From an uncultured Clostridia bacterium (GTDB lineage Bacteria; Bacillota; Clostridia; Oscillospirales; Butyricicoccaceae): DNA of 38,922 nt. Under the pieces are notes generated by a model. It searched no databases, was not told where the DNA came from, and was given only the letters and a program-made list of their open reading frames with translations. The position numbers and the translations under genes were made by a program. Shown here piece after piece: positions 16,114-23,749 of this stretch; the stretch's first letter is position 1, and the number at the start of each line of letters is the position of its first letter. Where the stretch lies: the NCBI GenBank assembly GCA_945947915.1, contig CAMEZQ010000019.1, forward strand, positions 1-38,922. The letters are read 5' to 3'.

Positions 16114-17001
16114 ATGAGATCCAAAGCCATGATGTATCTGACCCTCTTTTTCGGGGTCTTCTGCCTGTCGACGTCAGCCATTTTCGTCAAGCTGGCTGAT
16201 GCGCCGTCGGGCATCACCGCCTTTTACCGTCTGTTTTTCACCGCGCTCATGCTGCTGCCGGCGCTGATCCTGAGCCGGGACAACCGTGCGGCGCTGCGGC
16301 AGATCACGGGGCGGCAGGCGGCGCAGATCGTGGCCGCCGGCTTTCTGCTGGCCGTGCACTATGTGCTGTGGTTTGAATCCCTCAGCTTTACTTCGGTGGC
16401 CAGCTCGACGGTCATCGTCACCCTGCAGCCCCTCTTTTCCATCATCTGGGGCTATTTCTTCCTGGGGGAGCGATACAGCAAAAAGGCCCTGCTGGGCTGC
16501 CTGATCGCCATCGGCGGCTGCATGATCATCGGCTGGGGCGATATGCAGGTCAGCGGCAAGGCGCTGATCGGCGATCTGATGGCCTTCGCGGCGGCCGGCG
16601 TCATCAGCGGTTATTTCTTCATCGGCCAGAAGGTGCGGGCCCACATCCCCGTGGTGCCCTATTCAGTGGCGGGATTCCTGTCCAGCGCTTTCTTCCTGGC
16701 CCTGTATTCGCTGGCCTGCGGCAGCAGCTTCACGGGCTACAGCCGCAGCACCTGGCTGGCTTTTCTGGGCATTGCCCTCATCGCCACCATCTTCGGCCAG
16801 TTTTTGTTCAATGTCCTGCTCAAATGGCTGCCGGCCACCTTCATCACCATGAGCATTCTCGGCGAGTCGGTGGGCACCTGCATTCTGGCCTATTTCATCC
16901 TGCACGAGGCCATTTCCCTTCGGCAGGGCGTGGGCATCATGGTCATTCTGGGCGGTCTGCTGCTTTTCTTCCTGCAGCAGAATCAAAAGAGTAAGTCCTG
17001 A
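16114..17001 (+). CDS. EamA/DMT-superfamily exporter
   Basis: 295 aa with ten predicted transmembrane helices in two EamA repeats. The first has the family motif FVKLADAPSGITAFYRLFF near residues 27-45, and each repeat ends in a hydrophobic hairpin (QPLFSIIWGYFFLGERYSKK; TFITMSILGESVGTCILAYF). DMT proteins export amino acids, nucleosides or drugs by proton antiport; the substrate is unknown. The last residues (QQNQKSKS) are cytoplasmic and basic. The gene has its own promoter and is followed 51 bases later by the radical SAM gene, perhaps in the same transcript. Confidence 0.9.
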   Translation: MRSKAMMYLTLFFGVFCLSTSAIFVKLADAPSGITAFYRLFFTALMLLPALILSRDNRAALRQITGRQAAQIVAAGFLLAVHYVLWFESLSFTSVASSTVIVTLQPLFSIIWGYFFLGERYSKKALLGCLIAIGGCMIIGWGDMQVSGKALIGDLMAFAAAGVISGYFFIGQKVRAHIPVVPYSVAGFLSSAFFLALYSLACGSSFTGYSRSTWLAFLGIALIATIFGQFLFNVLLKWLPATFITMSILGESVGTCILAYFILHEAISLRQGVGIMVILGGLLLFFLQQNQKSKS

Positions 17002-17052
17002 GACAGATCTGTCCCGGAACGGTATAAAACTGCATATAAAGGAGGCAATCGT

Positions 17053-17922
17053 ATGGAATACGAGGGACGCATCTGCCGCGGCCCCATGGAGCGCGCGTCG
17101 TATATGCTGCCCGTCTCGGTAGGCTGTGCCTACAATGCCTGCCGGTTCTGCATGCTCTTCAAGCATCTGCGCTGCCGGGAGCTGCCGCTGCATCAGATCG
17201 AGGCCGAGCTGCAGCGGGTGAGCAGTCTGGGGGGCGCCCCCAAGGTGGTCTACCTGGGTGACGGAAACGCTTTTCATCTGCCCACCGAACGGCTGGTGCA
17301 CATTCTGGAGCTGATCGCGCGGTATCTGCCCTCCTGCCAGGCCGTACACATGGATGCCACCGTCACCGACATCGCGCAGAAGACCGACGCCGAATTGGCG
17401 CTGCTCTACGCCCACGGCGTGCGCCGGCTCTATCTGGGCATCGAGAGCGGTCTGGAGGACGTGCTGATCTCCATGAACAAAGATCACACCATCGCCCAGG
17501 CTGACGCGGCCATTTCCCGCATCCGCGCCCAGGGCTATGTCTACGGCGCCCATATTATGACCGGCGTGGCGGGCAAGGGCAGAGGTCTGGAGAACGCCAC
17601 GGCGCTGGCGGCTTTTCTCAATCGAAATCCGCCGGCGGCCATCATCAATTTTTCCATGTTCATCCATAAGCGGGCGCCTCTCTGGGCGGACATAGAGGCG
17701 GGACGGTTCACGCCGGCCGACGAGGTGGAGAATATGATGGAGGAGCGCCGGCTGCTGGAACTGCTGGAAACCGACGGGCTGGATTATGACGGATTCCACG
17801 ACAAGATCGAGATCCGTGTGCGGGGCCGCCTGCCCGAGAAGCGGGAGATCATGCTGACCAAGCTGGACGCCGCCATCGAAGTCTACCGCCGGGAAAAGCC
17901 GGTGGTCGCCGTTGTCGAGTGA
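17053..17922 (+). CDS. radical SAM protein (Elp3/HemN-like subgroup)
   Basis: 289 aa. The cluster-binding cysteines are C25, C30 and C33 in SVGCAYNACRFCMLFKHL, the C-x4-C-x2-C variant used by a group of small radical SAM proteins. VVYLGDGNAFHLP (about residues 70-82) and LYLGIESGLEDVL (about 137-149) are the usual beta-strand/SAM-contact segments. No auxiliary cluster or B12 domain is present. The reaction is unknown; relatives are annotated only as radical SAM proteins. The ATG follows AAAGGAGGCAATCGT. A hairpin terminator closes the unit. Confidence 0.88.
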   Translation: MEYEGRICRGPMERASYMLPVSVGCAYNACRFCMLFKHLRCRELPLHQIEAELQRVSSLGGAPKVVYLGDGNAFHLPTERLVHILELIARYLPSCQAVHMDATVTDIAQKTDAELALLYAHGVRRLYLGIESGLEDVLISMNKDHTIAQADAAISRIRAQGYVYGAHIMTGVAGKGRGLENATALAAFLNRNPPAAIINFSMFIHKRAPLWADIEAGRFTPADEVENMMEERRLLELLETDGLDYDGFHDKIEIRVRGRLPEKREIMLTKLDAAIEVYRREKPVVAVVE

Positions 17923-17961
17923 AGCTATCGTACCTCGCGGCGGAGCCGCATAAAAAACAAA

Positions 17962-18008
17962 CAGACCCGAACCGGGTATATGTGCCGGTACGGGTCTGCT
18001 TGCTTTTT
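17962..18008 (+). terminator. terminator after the radical SAM gene
   Basis: CAGACCCG (17962-17969) pairs with CGGGTCTG (17991-17998), with additional internal pairing, followed by CTTGCTTTTT. Confidence 0.7.
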
Positions 18009-18062
18009 AGGAGGGTGGTATTGCAAAATTGTGAAAGGCGGTATTAGATCAGGGGCGCTGCT

Positions 18063-18299
18063 TCAGAGAAGCAGCAGGGCGGCTGCGGTCAGCATCGACA
18101 GGCCGCCGAAGGCACGGAGAATACCCATCCATGCCGCGGGTACGGCAAACAGGGTGGGGAAGCGCTTGCGCTGGGCGGGGACCGAATGGCAGACAGCCAT
18201 GCCGCCGGACTTTTGCGCGTCCAGATCGATGACGACATGGGCCAGCGCGACCTGCAGGGTAGCTTCCCGGGCGGCAGCGGTATGGAGCGTGCGTGTCAT
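18063..18299 (-). CDS. possible small membrane protein (78 aa)
   Basis: A 78-aa minus-strand frame with AAAGGATGAGGG in front of its ATG. It has a polar N-terminal half (MTRTLHTAAAREATLQVALA) and one hydrophobic C-terminal helix (AAWMGILRAFGGLSMLTAAA), ending right at the membrane segment. No homologue is known to me. The ribosome site and the helix support it; the isolated position and lack of family make it moderate. The region from 18300 to 18605 otherwise contains only a hairpin, an 11-base repeat and a promoter. Confidence 0.45.
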   Translation of the reverse strand: MTRTLHTAAAREATLQVALAHVVIDLDAQKSGGMAVCHSVPAQRKRFPTLFAVPAAWMGILRAFGGLSMLTAAALLLL

Positions 18300-18410
18300 G
18301 GTCCCTCATCCTTTCCGTGTTTTTTTTCCTTCCTTCTGATAACAGCATAAAAAGTCAGGGGCACGGGAGGCAATCCTCAGTTTGAAAGAGGGACATCGTA
18401 AGTTTGAAAA

Positions 18411-18444
18411 AGAAAAAGCCCGGAAATACCGGGCTTTTTTTCTT
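18411..18444. terminator. hairpin with T-runs on both strands
   Basis: AAAGCCCGG (18415-18423) and CCGGGCTTT (18429-18437) around AAATA, with T-runs in both directions. Copies of ATCGTAAGTTT lie on each side (18395-18405 and 18459-18469). No upstream gene clearly ends here. Confidence 0.6.
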
Positions 18445-18559
18445 TCTGACGAGTGGAAATCGTAAGTTTCCGTCGGCAGGCTTGGTGAAAAAAACAAAGA
18501 TTCGTCGAAAAAAGGGGAGAAATCGTCAAGGTGTATATAGCCGTGCCGGCAGCGGCTAT

Positions 18560-18567
18560 GCTATAAT
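18560..18567 (+). promoter_or_regulatory. extended -10 promoter of the 398-aa gene
   Basis: TGCTATAAT (TATAAT at 18562-18567). No good -35; an inverted repeat TAGCCG..CGGCTA (18538-18558) sits where it would be and may be an activator or repressor site. Confidence 0.5.
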
Positions 18568-18605
18568 AAAGAAAAAGAGAATTTCGTCGGAAAAGGAGAA
18601 GGGTT

Positions 18606-19802
18606 ATGGCGGCCAATTTACTGCAGTGGTTCATATCGACAGGGGCCCGTTACGCCGGGACTTTGGGGCAGGAGGCATATACCCGCCTGTTTTATCCCAA
18701 TGATCGTGACGTGCAGGAGCGCATCATCAGCGCGGCTTTCGGCGCCAATAACAACGGCAAAAGCCTGTTTACGCCGGCGAAAAAAAGCTCCAGCAACTGG
18801 CAGAGTTATACCCTGCCGGCGGCGCGCTGCATCGAGGCCGACGCCGGTCCGGCAGCCGCCGCGCTGACGGCGAAGTGCCCGCCGGCTTTTTTTCAGCGGG
18901 TGCGCGCCGGATTCCGCGCGGATTTTTACCGGGATCGGCCGGAAAGCTGCGGCAATGATTACGGAGACAGCCGTCTGCGGATCTGGGTAGACGGCCTGAA
19001 CGATCCGGAGCTGAGCGACAGAGCGGCCGCCTGTATGCTGGCGCGGCTCTTTGCCGAGATCGTGTTCGGCATGTCCGCGGGCGCTCTGCGTCAGGGCGGC
19101 GGCGCCGTCACGGCCCAGCTGGCTGAAAAGGCTTTTGGGCAAAATTTGGAAGGAATTGGCAGCCAAAGCGGCTGCAATATCTATATGACCGGCCGGCGGC
19201 GGCTGGAGGCGAAGCCGGAGAACAACATCGTCGACCGCCTGACCGGCGCCTCCGAAGTGCGTATGCTCAATATCACGGCCATCGGTCTGATCTACGGCCG
19301 GGAGCGGCCGGATGTTATCGATCCCAAGCGGGCCATCTTTGAGAACTGCCTGAAGAACGGAACCAGGTTTGAAATCATCCTGCCTTTGCCGGGCAGCGTT
19401 GGCGAGCAGGACGCCGGCACCTTCAAGCTGCTTCAGGGCTATTATGACCATACCGGCATGGAAATGATCGCGCTGACGCGGCAGAAGGTGCTGGAGGACA
19501 TGGAGACCATGAAAAAAAGCGGAGAGGGCGGCAACATCAGTTTGTTTTTTACCCAGTGCGCTCTGCCCTACGCGCTGATGATCGTCACTTATGACAACGC
19601 GCCGGAACGAGACCACATCAAGGTCGATCTGCTCAGCCCTTATCTCGTCGACGATCTGGAACGCCGGTCCTTTTTCATTTCACGGGTGGAAGATCCGGAC
19701 AATTATGCTTTTTTTATGAATAATTACCTGGCTGTTCTGCACAAGACAGTGCCTTATGAACGGTTCGCCGGCCCTGAGGCTGCTGTATCGCCGGAAAACT
19801 AA
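18606..19802 (+). CDS. uncharacterised 398-aa cytoplasmic protein
   Basis: I do not recognise this protein. It starts at an ATG behind AAAAGGAGAAGGG. It has a helical N-terminus (MAANLLQWFISTGARYAGT), a Cys-poor middle with a run of short hydrophobic helices (CMLARLFAEIVFGMSAGAL near 140-158), and a C-terminal alpha/beta region from about residue 210 (ASEVRMLNITAIGLIYGRE; FEIILPLPGS; CALPYALMIVTYD; HIKVDLLSPYLVD). The alternating strands and helices of the last 190 residues resemble C-terminal halves of PLD-like or receiver-like signalling proteins, but no catalytic motif is present. It is probably co-transcribed with the downstream lipoprotein gene, whose ATG is 17 bases after its stop. Confidence 0.8.
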   Translation: MAANLLQWFISTGARYAGTLGQEAYTRLFYPNDRDVQERIISAAFGANNNGKSLFTPAKKSSSNWQSYTLPAARCIEADAGPAAAALTAKCPPAFFQRVRAGFRADFYRDRPESCGNDYGDSRLRIWVDGLNDPELSDRAAACMLARLFAEIVFGMSAGALRQGGGAVTAQLAEKAFGQNLEGIGSQSGCNIYMTGRRRLEAKPENNIVDRLTGASEVRMLNITAIGLIYGRERPDVIDPKRAIFENCLKNGTRFEIILPLPGSVGEQDAGTFKLLQGYYDHTGMEMIALTRQKVLEDMETMKKSGEGGNISLFFTQCALPYALMIVTYDNAPERDHIKVDLLSPYLVDDLERRSFFISRVEDPDNYAFFMNNYLAVLHKTVPYERFAGPEAAVSPEN

Positions 19803-19819
19803 GGAAGTGTCTCTCTTTT

Positions 19820-20674
19820 ATGATGAAATTTGCGAAAAATATATTGCTTTATCCGGCATTGGCGGCGCTGGCTTTCAATCTGACGGCTTGCGGCCTGCAC
19901 AGCGACGAAAAAGAGCGGGAAGCTGCCCGCCAGCGGCTGCGGGAACAGATGCCGGAGGCTCTGGAACAGGTGCGCGGCGCTTATGCCGGCGTGGCCGGCG
20001 CGGCGACGGCCGCCGCCGAGACATATACGCCGCCTGTGCCGCAGGACGGGCGGGAAATGACGCTGGCGGAGCTGATGGACGCGGCCCAGGATCCGCAGAC
20101 CATGGCCGATATGCGGGCTTTTTTTGCCGACGCCCTTTTTATCGGAGATTCCCGCACAGTGGGCCTGCGGCAGTATGCCGGACTGGATCAGACCGATTTC
20201 TTTGCCCTGACCGGCATGAGCGTTTTTGATGTCTTTAAGAACGAGGCAGAGACCGCCGGGCAGAAGACGACGCTGGAAGGACTGCTGACCCAAAAACAGT
20301 ACAGCCGCATTTATTTGATGCTGGGCATCAACGAGCTGGGCTACAATCTGAGCAGCATCGAGAAAAAATACGATGAGGTGGTCGAGCGTCTGCAGACCCT
20401 TCAGCCGCAGGCGCAGCTTTGGCTTCAGGCCAATCTGCATGTGACCCAGGCACGCTCGGAAAAAGACGCTATCTACAATAATGCCGCCATCAATGCCCTT
20501 AACGACGTCATTTATGCGATCGCCCAGGAACGGCAGACCGGATGGCTGGACATCAATCCGGTGTTTGACGACGCCAACGGCAATCTTGATCCGGAATATA
20601 CATACGATCATACCCATGTTTTGGGGAAATATTATCAATATTGGACCCTTTGGATCTATTACCAGACAAAATAA
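19820..20674 (+). CDS. SGNH/GDSL-hydrolase-like lipoprotein
   Basis: 284 aa. The N-terminus (MMKFAKNILLYPALAALAFN, then LTAC|G) is a lipoprotein signal with a lipobox cysteine at residue 25. The SGNH features are present: nucleophile Ser111 in LFIGDSRTVGL, block III-like LMLGINELGYN near 171, and the catalytic pair D263 and H266 in YDHTHVLGKYY. Such proteins are surface esterases or acetyl-hydrolases acting on cell wall or polysaccharides; the substrate is unknown. A ~70-residue Ala/Glu-rich linker separates the lipid anchor from the enzyme. Start 19820 or 19823; the ribosome site is weak, which suits coupling to the upstream gene. Confidence 0.88.
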   Translation: MMKFAKNILLYPALAALAFNLTACGLHSDEKEREAARQRLREQMPEALEQVRGAYAGVAGAATAAAETYTPPVPQDGREMTLAELMDAAQDPQTMADMRAFFADALFIGDSRTVGLRQYAGLDQTDFFALTGMSVFDVFKNEAETAGQKTTLEGLLTQKQYSRIYLMLGINELGYNLSSIEKKYDEVVERLQTLQPQAQLWLQANLHVTQARSEKDAIYNNAAINALNDVIYAIAQERQTGWLDINPVFDDANGNLDPEYTYDHTHVLGKYYQYWTLWIYYQTK

Positions 20675-20731
20675 GCCGCGCCGGTCCCAGCAGGACCTGA
20701 CGCGGCCGAAACGCCGGGATGTCCGGCGGGG

Positions 20732-22045
20732 TCATTTGGTGAAATCAAAATGTTTTTTGACGGCCCAATGGCACAGGGGCACCAGCCATAGATAGAAGGC
20801 CCAGGGCAGGGCGGCAGGGCCGGCGTCCATAAAGGCCAGCGGCGCCGAGCAGGCGATGCACCAGGGGACCAGGCCGGCGATCACGATGACCGAGTTTTCC
20901 ATATCGATGGCCAGCTCGCGGTCGCCTGCGCCGGTGCGGTGGTAAGGCTCGCGCAGCAGCGTGATGCAGATGATGCTGGCGATGGTCTGGTTGCAGAAGA
21001 CGGCCACCGACGCCGCGCTCAGCCAGAGGGCCGTGGCAAAGCGGCCCACGCGGCTGACCGACCGGTCGAAGAGCGCAGCAATATCGCGCAGCATGCCGGT
21101 CTCCTCAAACAGTCCGGAATAGGTGGAGGAGATGAGGACGATGACGATGACCTCCACCATGGAAAAGGCGCCGCCGCCCTGCAGCAGGCTGCCCAGCGCG
21201 CCGGCGGCCGGCTGATAGCCGAAAAGGCAGGCTTTGAAAAAGACCTCCGGCGCGATGCCCTGCACGAAGACCGACAGGAGCCCTGCCGCGCCGATGCTGC
21301 AGGCACAGGTCAGCCAGATAGGGGCCTTGCACATGGGCAGCACTAGCATGAGCAAAAGGGGAACGGCCAGAAGATGGGTGATCGTGAAATCCTGCCGGAT
21401 GGCCGTCAGCATGGCGGGGTCGATGGAATGGATGGGGTTGAACCAGGAAAGGACGGCGTAAAGCAGGGCCGTCAGGGCGAAGGGCAGCACGGCCGTCCGG
21501 TGCATCCAGCGCACGTTGCCGTAAATATCGGTATGGGTCAAAGCGGCCACCACGTTGGCGGCCGACGAGACCGGCGAGCCGCGGTCGCCGAAATAAACGC
21601 CGGAAAAGATGGCGCCGGCGGCCAGGGCAGGGGAAACGCCGCCCGAACGGGCGATGGCCATGAGAATGACGCCGACGGTGGCCGAAACGCCGAAGGAGGT
21701 CCCCAGGGCATAGGCCACCAGGCTGGTCAGCAGAAAGGCCGTGACGATGAACAGGCGGGGCGTGATCAGCCGCACGCCGTAATAGACGAAATAAAGGATC
21801 GTGCCGCTCATGCGCCAGGTGGCCGTCAGGACGCCGATGATGAGCATGATATACAGCACCGGCAGTACATCCCGGATGCCGTGCAGCGACAGGGACAGCA
21901 GCCGGCGCATCCGGCAGCCCCGCAGCAGCCCCACGGCCAGAAACGCCGCGTAACCGGCCAAAAGGCCGCAGTAAAGCGGCAGTCCGGCTGCGATGCAAAC
22001 CATCATGGCCGCCGTAAAGACGGCCAGCGTGATCAGAATATCCAA
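20732..22045 (-). CDS. NhaC-family Na+/H+ antiporter
   Basis: 437 aa with about eleven transmembrane helices. Diagnostic segments are ALGTSFGVSATVGVILMAIA and AGAIFSGVYFGDRGSPVSSA, the conserved NhaC core with the G-D-R-x-S-P motif, plus FNPIH and STYSGLFEETGML. It should exchange Na+ (or another small ion) for H+ in the cytoplasmic membrane. The frame is open ~48 codons further upstream, but that stretch is not NhaC-like. I start at the TTG at 22045, seven bases after GGGAGG, giving MDILITLAVF. No partner gene is near. Confidence 0.9.
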   Translation of the reverse strand: MDILITLAVFTAAMMVCIAAGLPLYCGLLAGYAAFLAVGLLRGCRMRRLLSLSLHGIRDVLPVLYIMLIIGVLTATWRMSGTILYFVYYGVRLITPRLFIVTAFLLTSLVAYALGTSFGVSATVGVILMAIARSGGVSPALAAGAIFSGVYFGDRGSPVSSAANVVAALTHTDIYGNVRWMHRTAVLPFALTALLYAVLSWFNPIHSIDPAMLTAIRQDFTITHLLAVPLLLMLVLPMCKAPIWLTCACSIGAAGLLSVFVQGIAPEVFFKACLFGYQPAAGALGSLLQGGGAFSMVEVIVIVLISSTYSGLFEETGMLRDIAALFDRSVSRVGRFATALWLSAASVAVFCNQTIASIICITLLREPYHRTGAGDRELAIDMENSVIVIAGLVPWCIACSAPLAFMDAGPAALPWAFYLWLVPLCHWAVKKHFDFTK

Positions 22046-22203
22046 TCCAATACCTCCCAAAGCGCACGATGGCGCTGTACTGCTTTTTAGTGTATAACGC
22101 CCGGCATCATTTGTAAATCCCTTTTGGGCGCAGGGATGACGGAAGCGCTTTGGGGCAGGCAGGGCCAAACAACAGAGGAAGAAAATCAAAAGGAGGATTT
22201 ATC

Positions 22204-22434
22204 ATGGCAGGCGAGCATTGCAGCTGCCGGGACAAAAGCTGTCCCATGCATCCCAGCAATCATGCCCAGGGCTGTACGCCCTGTATCCTCAAAAATCTGC
22301 GCCTGGGTGAGATCCCCAGCTGCTTTTTCAACAAGGTGACAAACGATCTGGACAAGCTGGACAGCTTTTCCATGGAGAGCTTTGCCAAAGCGGTGCTGGA
22401 AAAGGCGGAACAAACCGAAACAGGAGGAAAAAAG
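22204..22434 (+). CDS. DUF6485-like Cys-rich domain, reading in frame into the nucleosidase
   Basis: The ATG at 22204 has AAGGAGG in front. The first ~70 codons encode a small Cys-rich domain: CSCRDKSCPMHPSNHAQGC, then TPCILKNLRLGEIPSCFFN, six or seven cysteines plus histidines that suggest zinc binding. I recognise it as DUF6485, usually a stand-alone protein of ~70 aa. Here no stop codon separates it from the next gene: the frame runs through an internal AGGAGG and the ATG at 22435. Either a true 302-aa fusion (22204-23112) is made, or two proteins are produced from overlapping starts. Confidence 0.75.
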
Positions 22435-23112
22435 ATGAAGAAGATCGGTATGCTGGTGGCCGTAGAGATCGGCTCGGTGCTGGGCAAATACGGCCGGGCC
22501 GCCGAGGAGATCGACCGGTTCGGCTTTCAGGTCTACAAGTACATTCTGCCCAAATGTGAGCTGTATGTCGTACACAGCGGCGCCGGCGAGATCGCGGCGG
22601 CGGCGGCCACCCAGCTGCTCATCGCCGTTTACGGCGTCGAGGCCATCGTCAACTTCGGCGTGGTGGGCGGTCTGACCGAGGAGATGAAGCTGGCCCGCAC
22701 GGTGGTCGTCGAGCGCGTTGTCCACTATGATTTCGATACATCTCCCGTCGATCACTGCGAGGTGGGACGTTATCTGCGCTATCCCACAGTGCATATCCCG
22801 CTGGACGCCCGGCTGATCGATCTGGCCTGCGCCGCGGCGCCCGAGCTCGTGCGGGTCACCTGCGCTTCGGGCGATAAGTTCATTGACGGCCCGGAGAAAA
22901 AGCAGCAGCTGGCCCGGGATTTCGACGCCGACATCTGCGAGATGGAGCTGGCCGCCATCGTGCTGACCTGCGACCGCAGCGGCATCCCCTGTCTGGCCAT
23001 CAAGACGGTGTCCGACGCCGTGGGCGGCGGCGCGGATGAGTTCAGCCGGATGGTCGACCACGCTGCCGACATCTGCCTGCAGGTCACCGACCGCATTCTG
23101 GGCGATATCTGA
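22435..23112 (+). CDS. MTA/SAH-type nucleosidase (PNP/UDP phosphorylase superfamily)
   Basis: 225 aa from the internal ATG (302 aa if read from 22204). It has the phosphorylase fold signatures: KKIGMLVAVEIGSVL, SGAGEIAAAAATQLLI (purine-base loop region), IVNFGVVGGL, and the C-terminal DADICEMELAAIVLTCDRSG, then IKTVSDAVGGG with the E-M-E and S-D pair that bind ribose and protonate the purine. Substrates are probably methylthioadenosine/S-adenosylhomocysteine or a related nucleoside. The ribosome site AGGAGG with seven bases to the ATG implies independent initiation, though the frame upstream is open. A perfect terminator follows. Confidence 0.88.
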   Translation: MKKIGMLVAVEIGSVLGKYGRAAEEIDRFGFQVYKYILPKCELYVVHSGAGEIAAAAATQLLIAVYGVEAIVNFGVVGGLTEEMKLARTVVVERVVHYDFDTSPVDHCEVGRYLRYPTVHIPLDARLIDLACAAAPELVRVTCASGDKFIDGPEKKQQLARDFDADICEMELAAIVLTCDRSGIPCLAIKTVSDAVGGGADEFSRMVDHAADICLQVTDRILGDI

Positions 23113-23127
23113 TCCTTATACAGACAG

Positions 23128-23170
23128 AAAATCCCCCGTATGAGACGCTCATACGGGGGATCCTTGTTTT
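23128..23170. terminator. bidirectional terminator between nucleosidase and Nudix genes
   Basis: ATCCCCCGTATGAG (23131-23144) is complementary to CTCATACGGGGGAT (23148-23161) over 14 pairs, with T-rich tails on both strands. The two flanking genes converge here. Confidence 0.9.
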
Positions 23171-23611
23171 TCAATACCCCAGAAGCTCTTTCTTTTGGAC
23201 GGCGATCTCAAAATAATCGCGCAGGATCGGATAGGTCAGTGCGTCCGGCAGCGCGTCGAACAGGCCGATCTTCTGCATTTCGCTGTTTGGCGGAAGCTGG
23301 CCCAACGTATGCACGACGGCGAAATATACCTGTCCGTTTCCGTGATAGTCATATCCGTTGAGTTCTCCGTCGATGGAATAATCGCATAAAGGTTCGATAT
23401 CGAATACGGATGCGCCTGTTTCCTCGTATAATTCCCGTTTTGCGGCTTCCAAAGGAGTCTCACCGGCTTCGATCCATCCGCTTGGATGCTCCCAGGTGGT
23501 ACGGTCCCTGTGCATGCACAGCAGCCATTTTCCTTTGTGAAGGGCTATGATATCGGCGGAAAAATAGCTTTGAAAAGAGCCGAAAGGAAAAACTTCAAAC
23601 TTCATGGGCAT
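23171..23611 (-). CDS. Nudix hydrolase
   Basis: 146 aa with a complete Nudix box, G-x5-E-x7-R-E-L-x-E-E-x-G: GWIEAGETPLEAAKRELYEE starting near residue 45. This coordinates Mg2+ and cleaves nucleoside diphosphates linked to another moiety. The surrounding sequence (LLCMHRDRTTWEHPSGWIEA) is typical of small 8-oxo-dGTP/ADP-sugar-type relatives; the exact substrate cannot be told. The start could be the first ATG (23611) or the one two codons later (MKFEVFPFG). Confidence 0.92.
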   Translation of the reverse strand: MPMKFEVFPFGSFQSYFSADIIALHKGKWLLCMHRDRTTWEHPSGWIEAGETPLEAAKRELYEETGASVFDIEPLCDYSIDGELNGYDYHGNGQVYFAVVHTLGQLPPNSEMQKIGLFDALPDALTYPILRDYFEIAVQKKELLGY

Positions 23612-23691
23612 GATTTGCGCACTTCCTTTGCCGGATGGTTTTAACGGCGTAAAGTATAGCAGAAAACGGCAAATGATTCTACCGTTGGATC

Positions 23692-23725
23692 AAAAAAAAC
23701 AGCCGCATCCCGGAGGATGCGGCTG
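23692..23725 (-). terminator. terminator of the M28 peptidase gene
   Basis: CAGCCGCATCC and GGATGCGGCTG form an 11-bp stem around a CGGA tetraloop, with eight T following on the minus strand, 25 bases past the peptidase stop. Confidence 0.9.
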
Positions 23726-23749
23726 TCTGACTGTCAGAGGGACGGACGA

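Noticed and set aside
22046..22189. N-terminal extension of the NhaC antiporter
   Set aside because: The 48 extra residues are not membrane-like, and a GGGAGG site points to the TTG at 22045.
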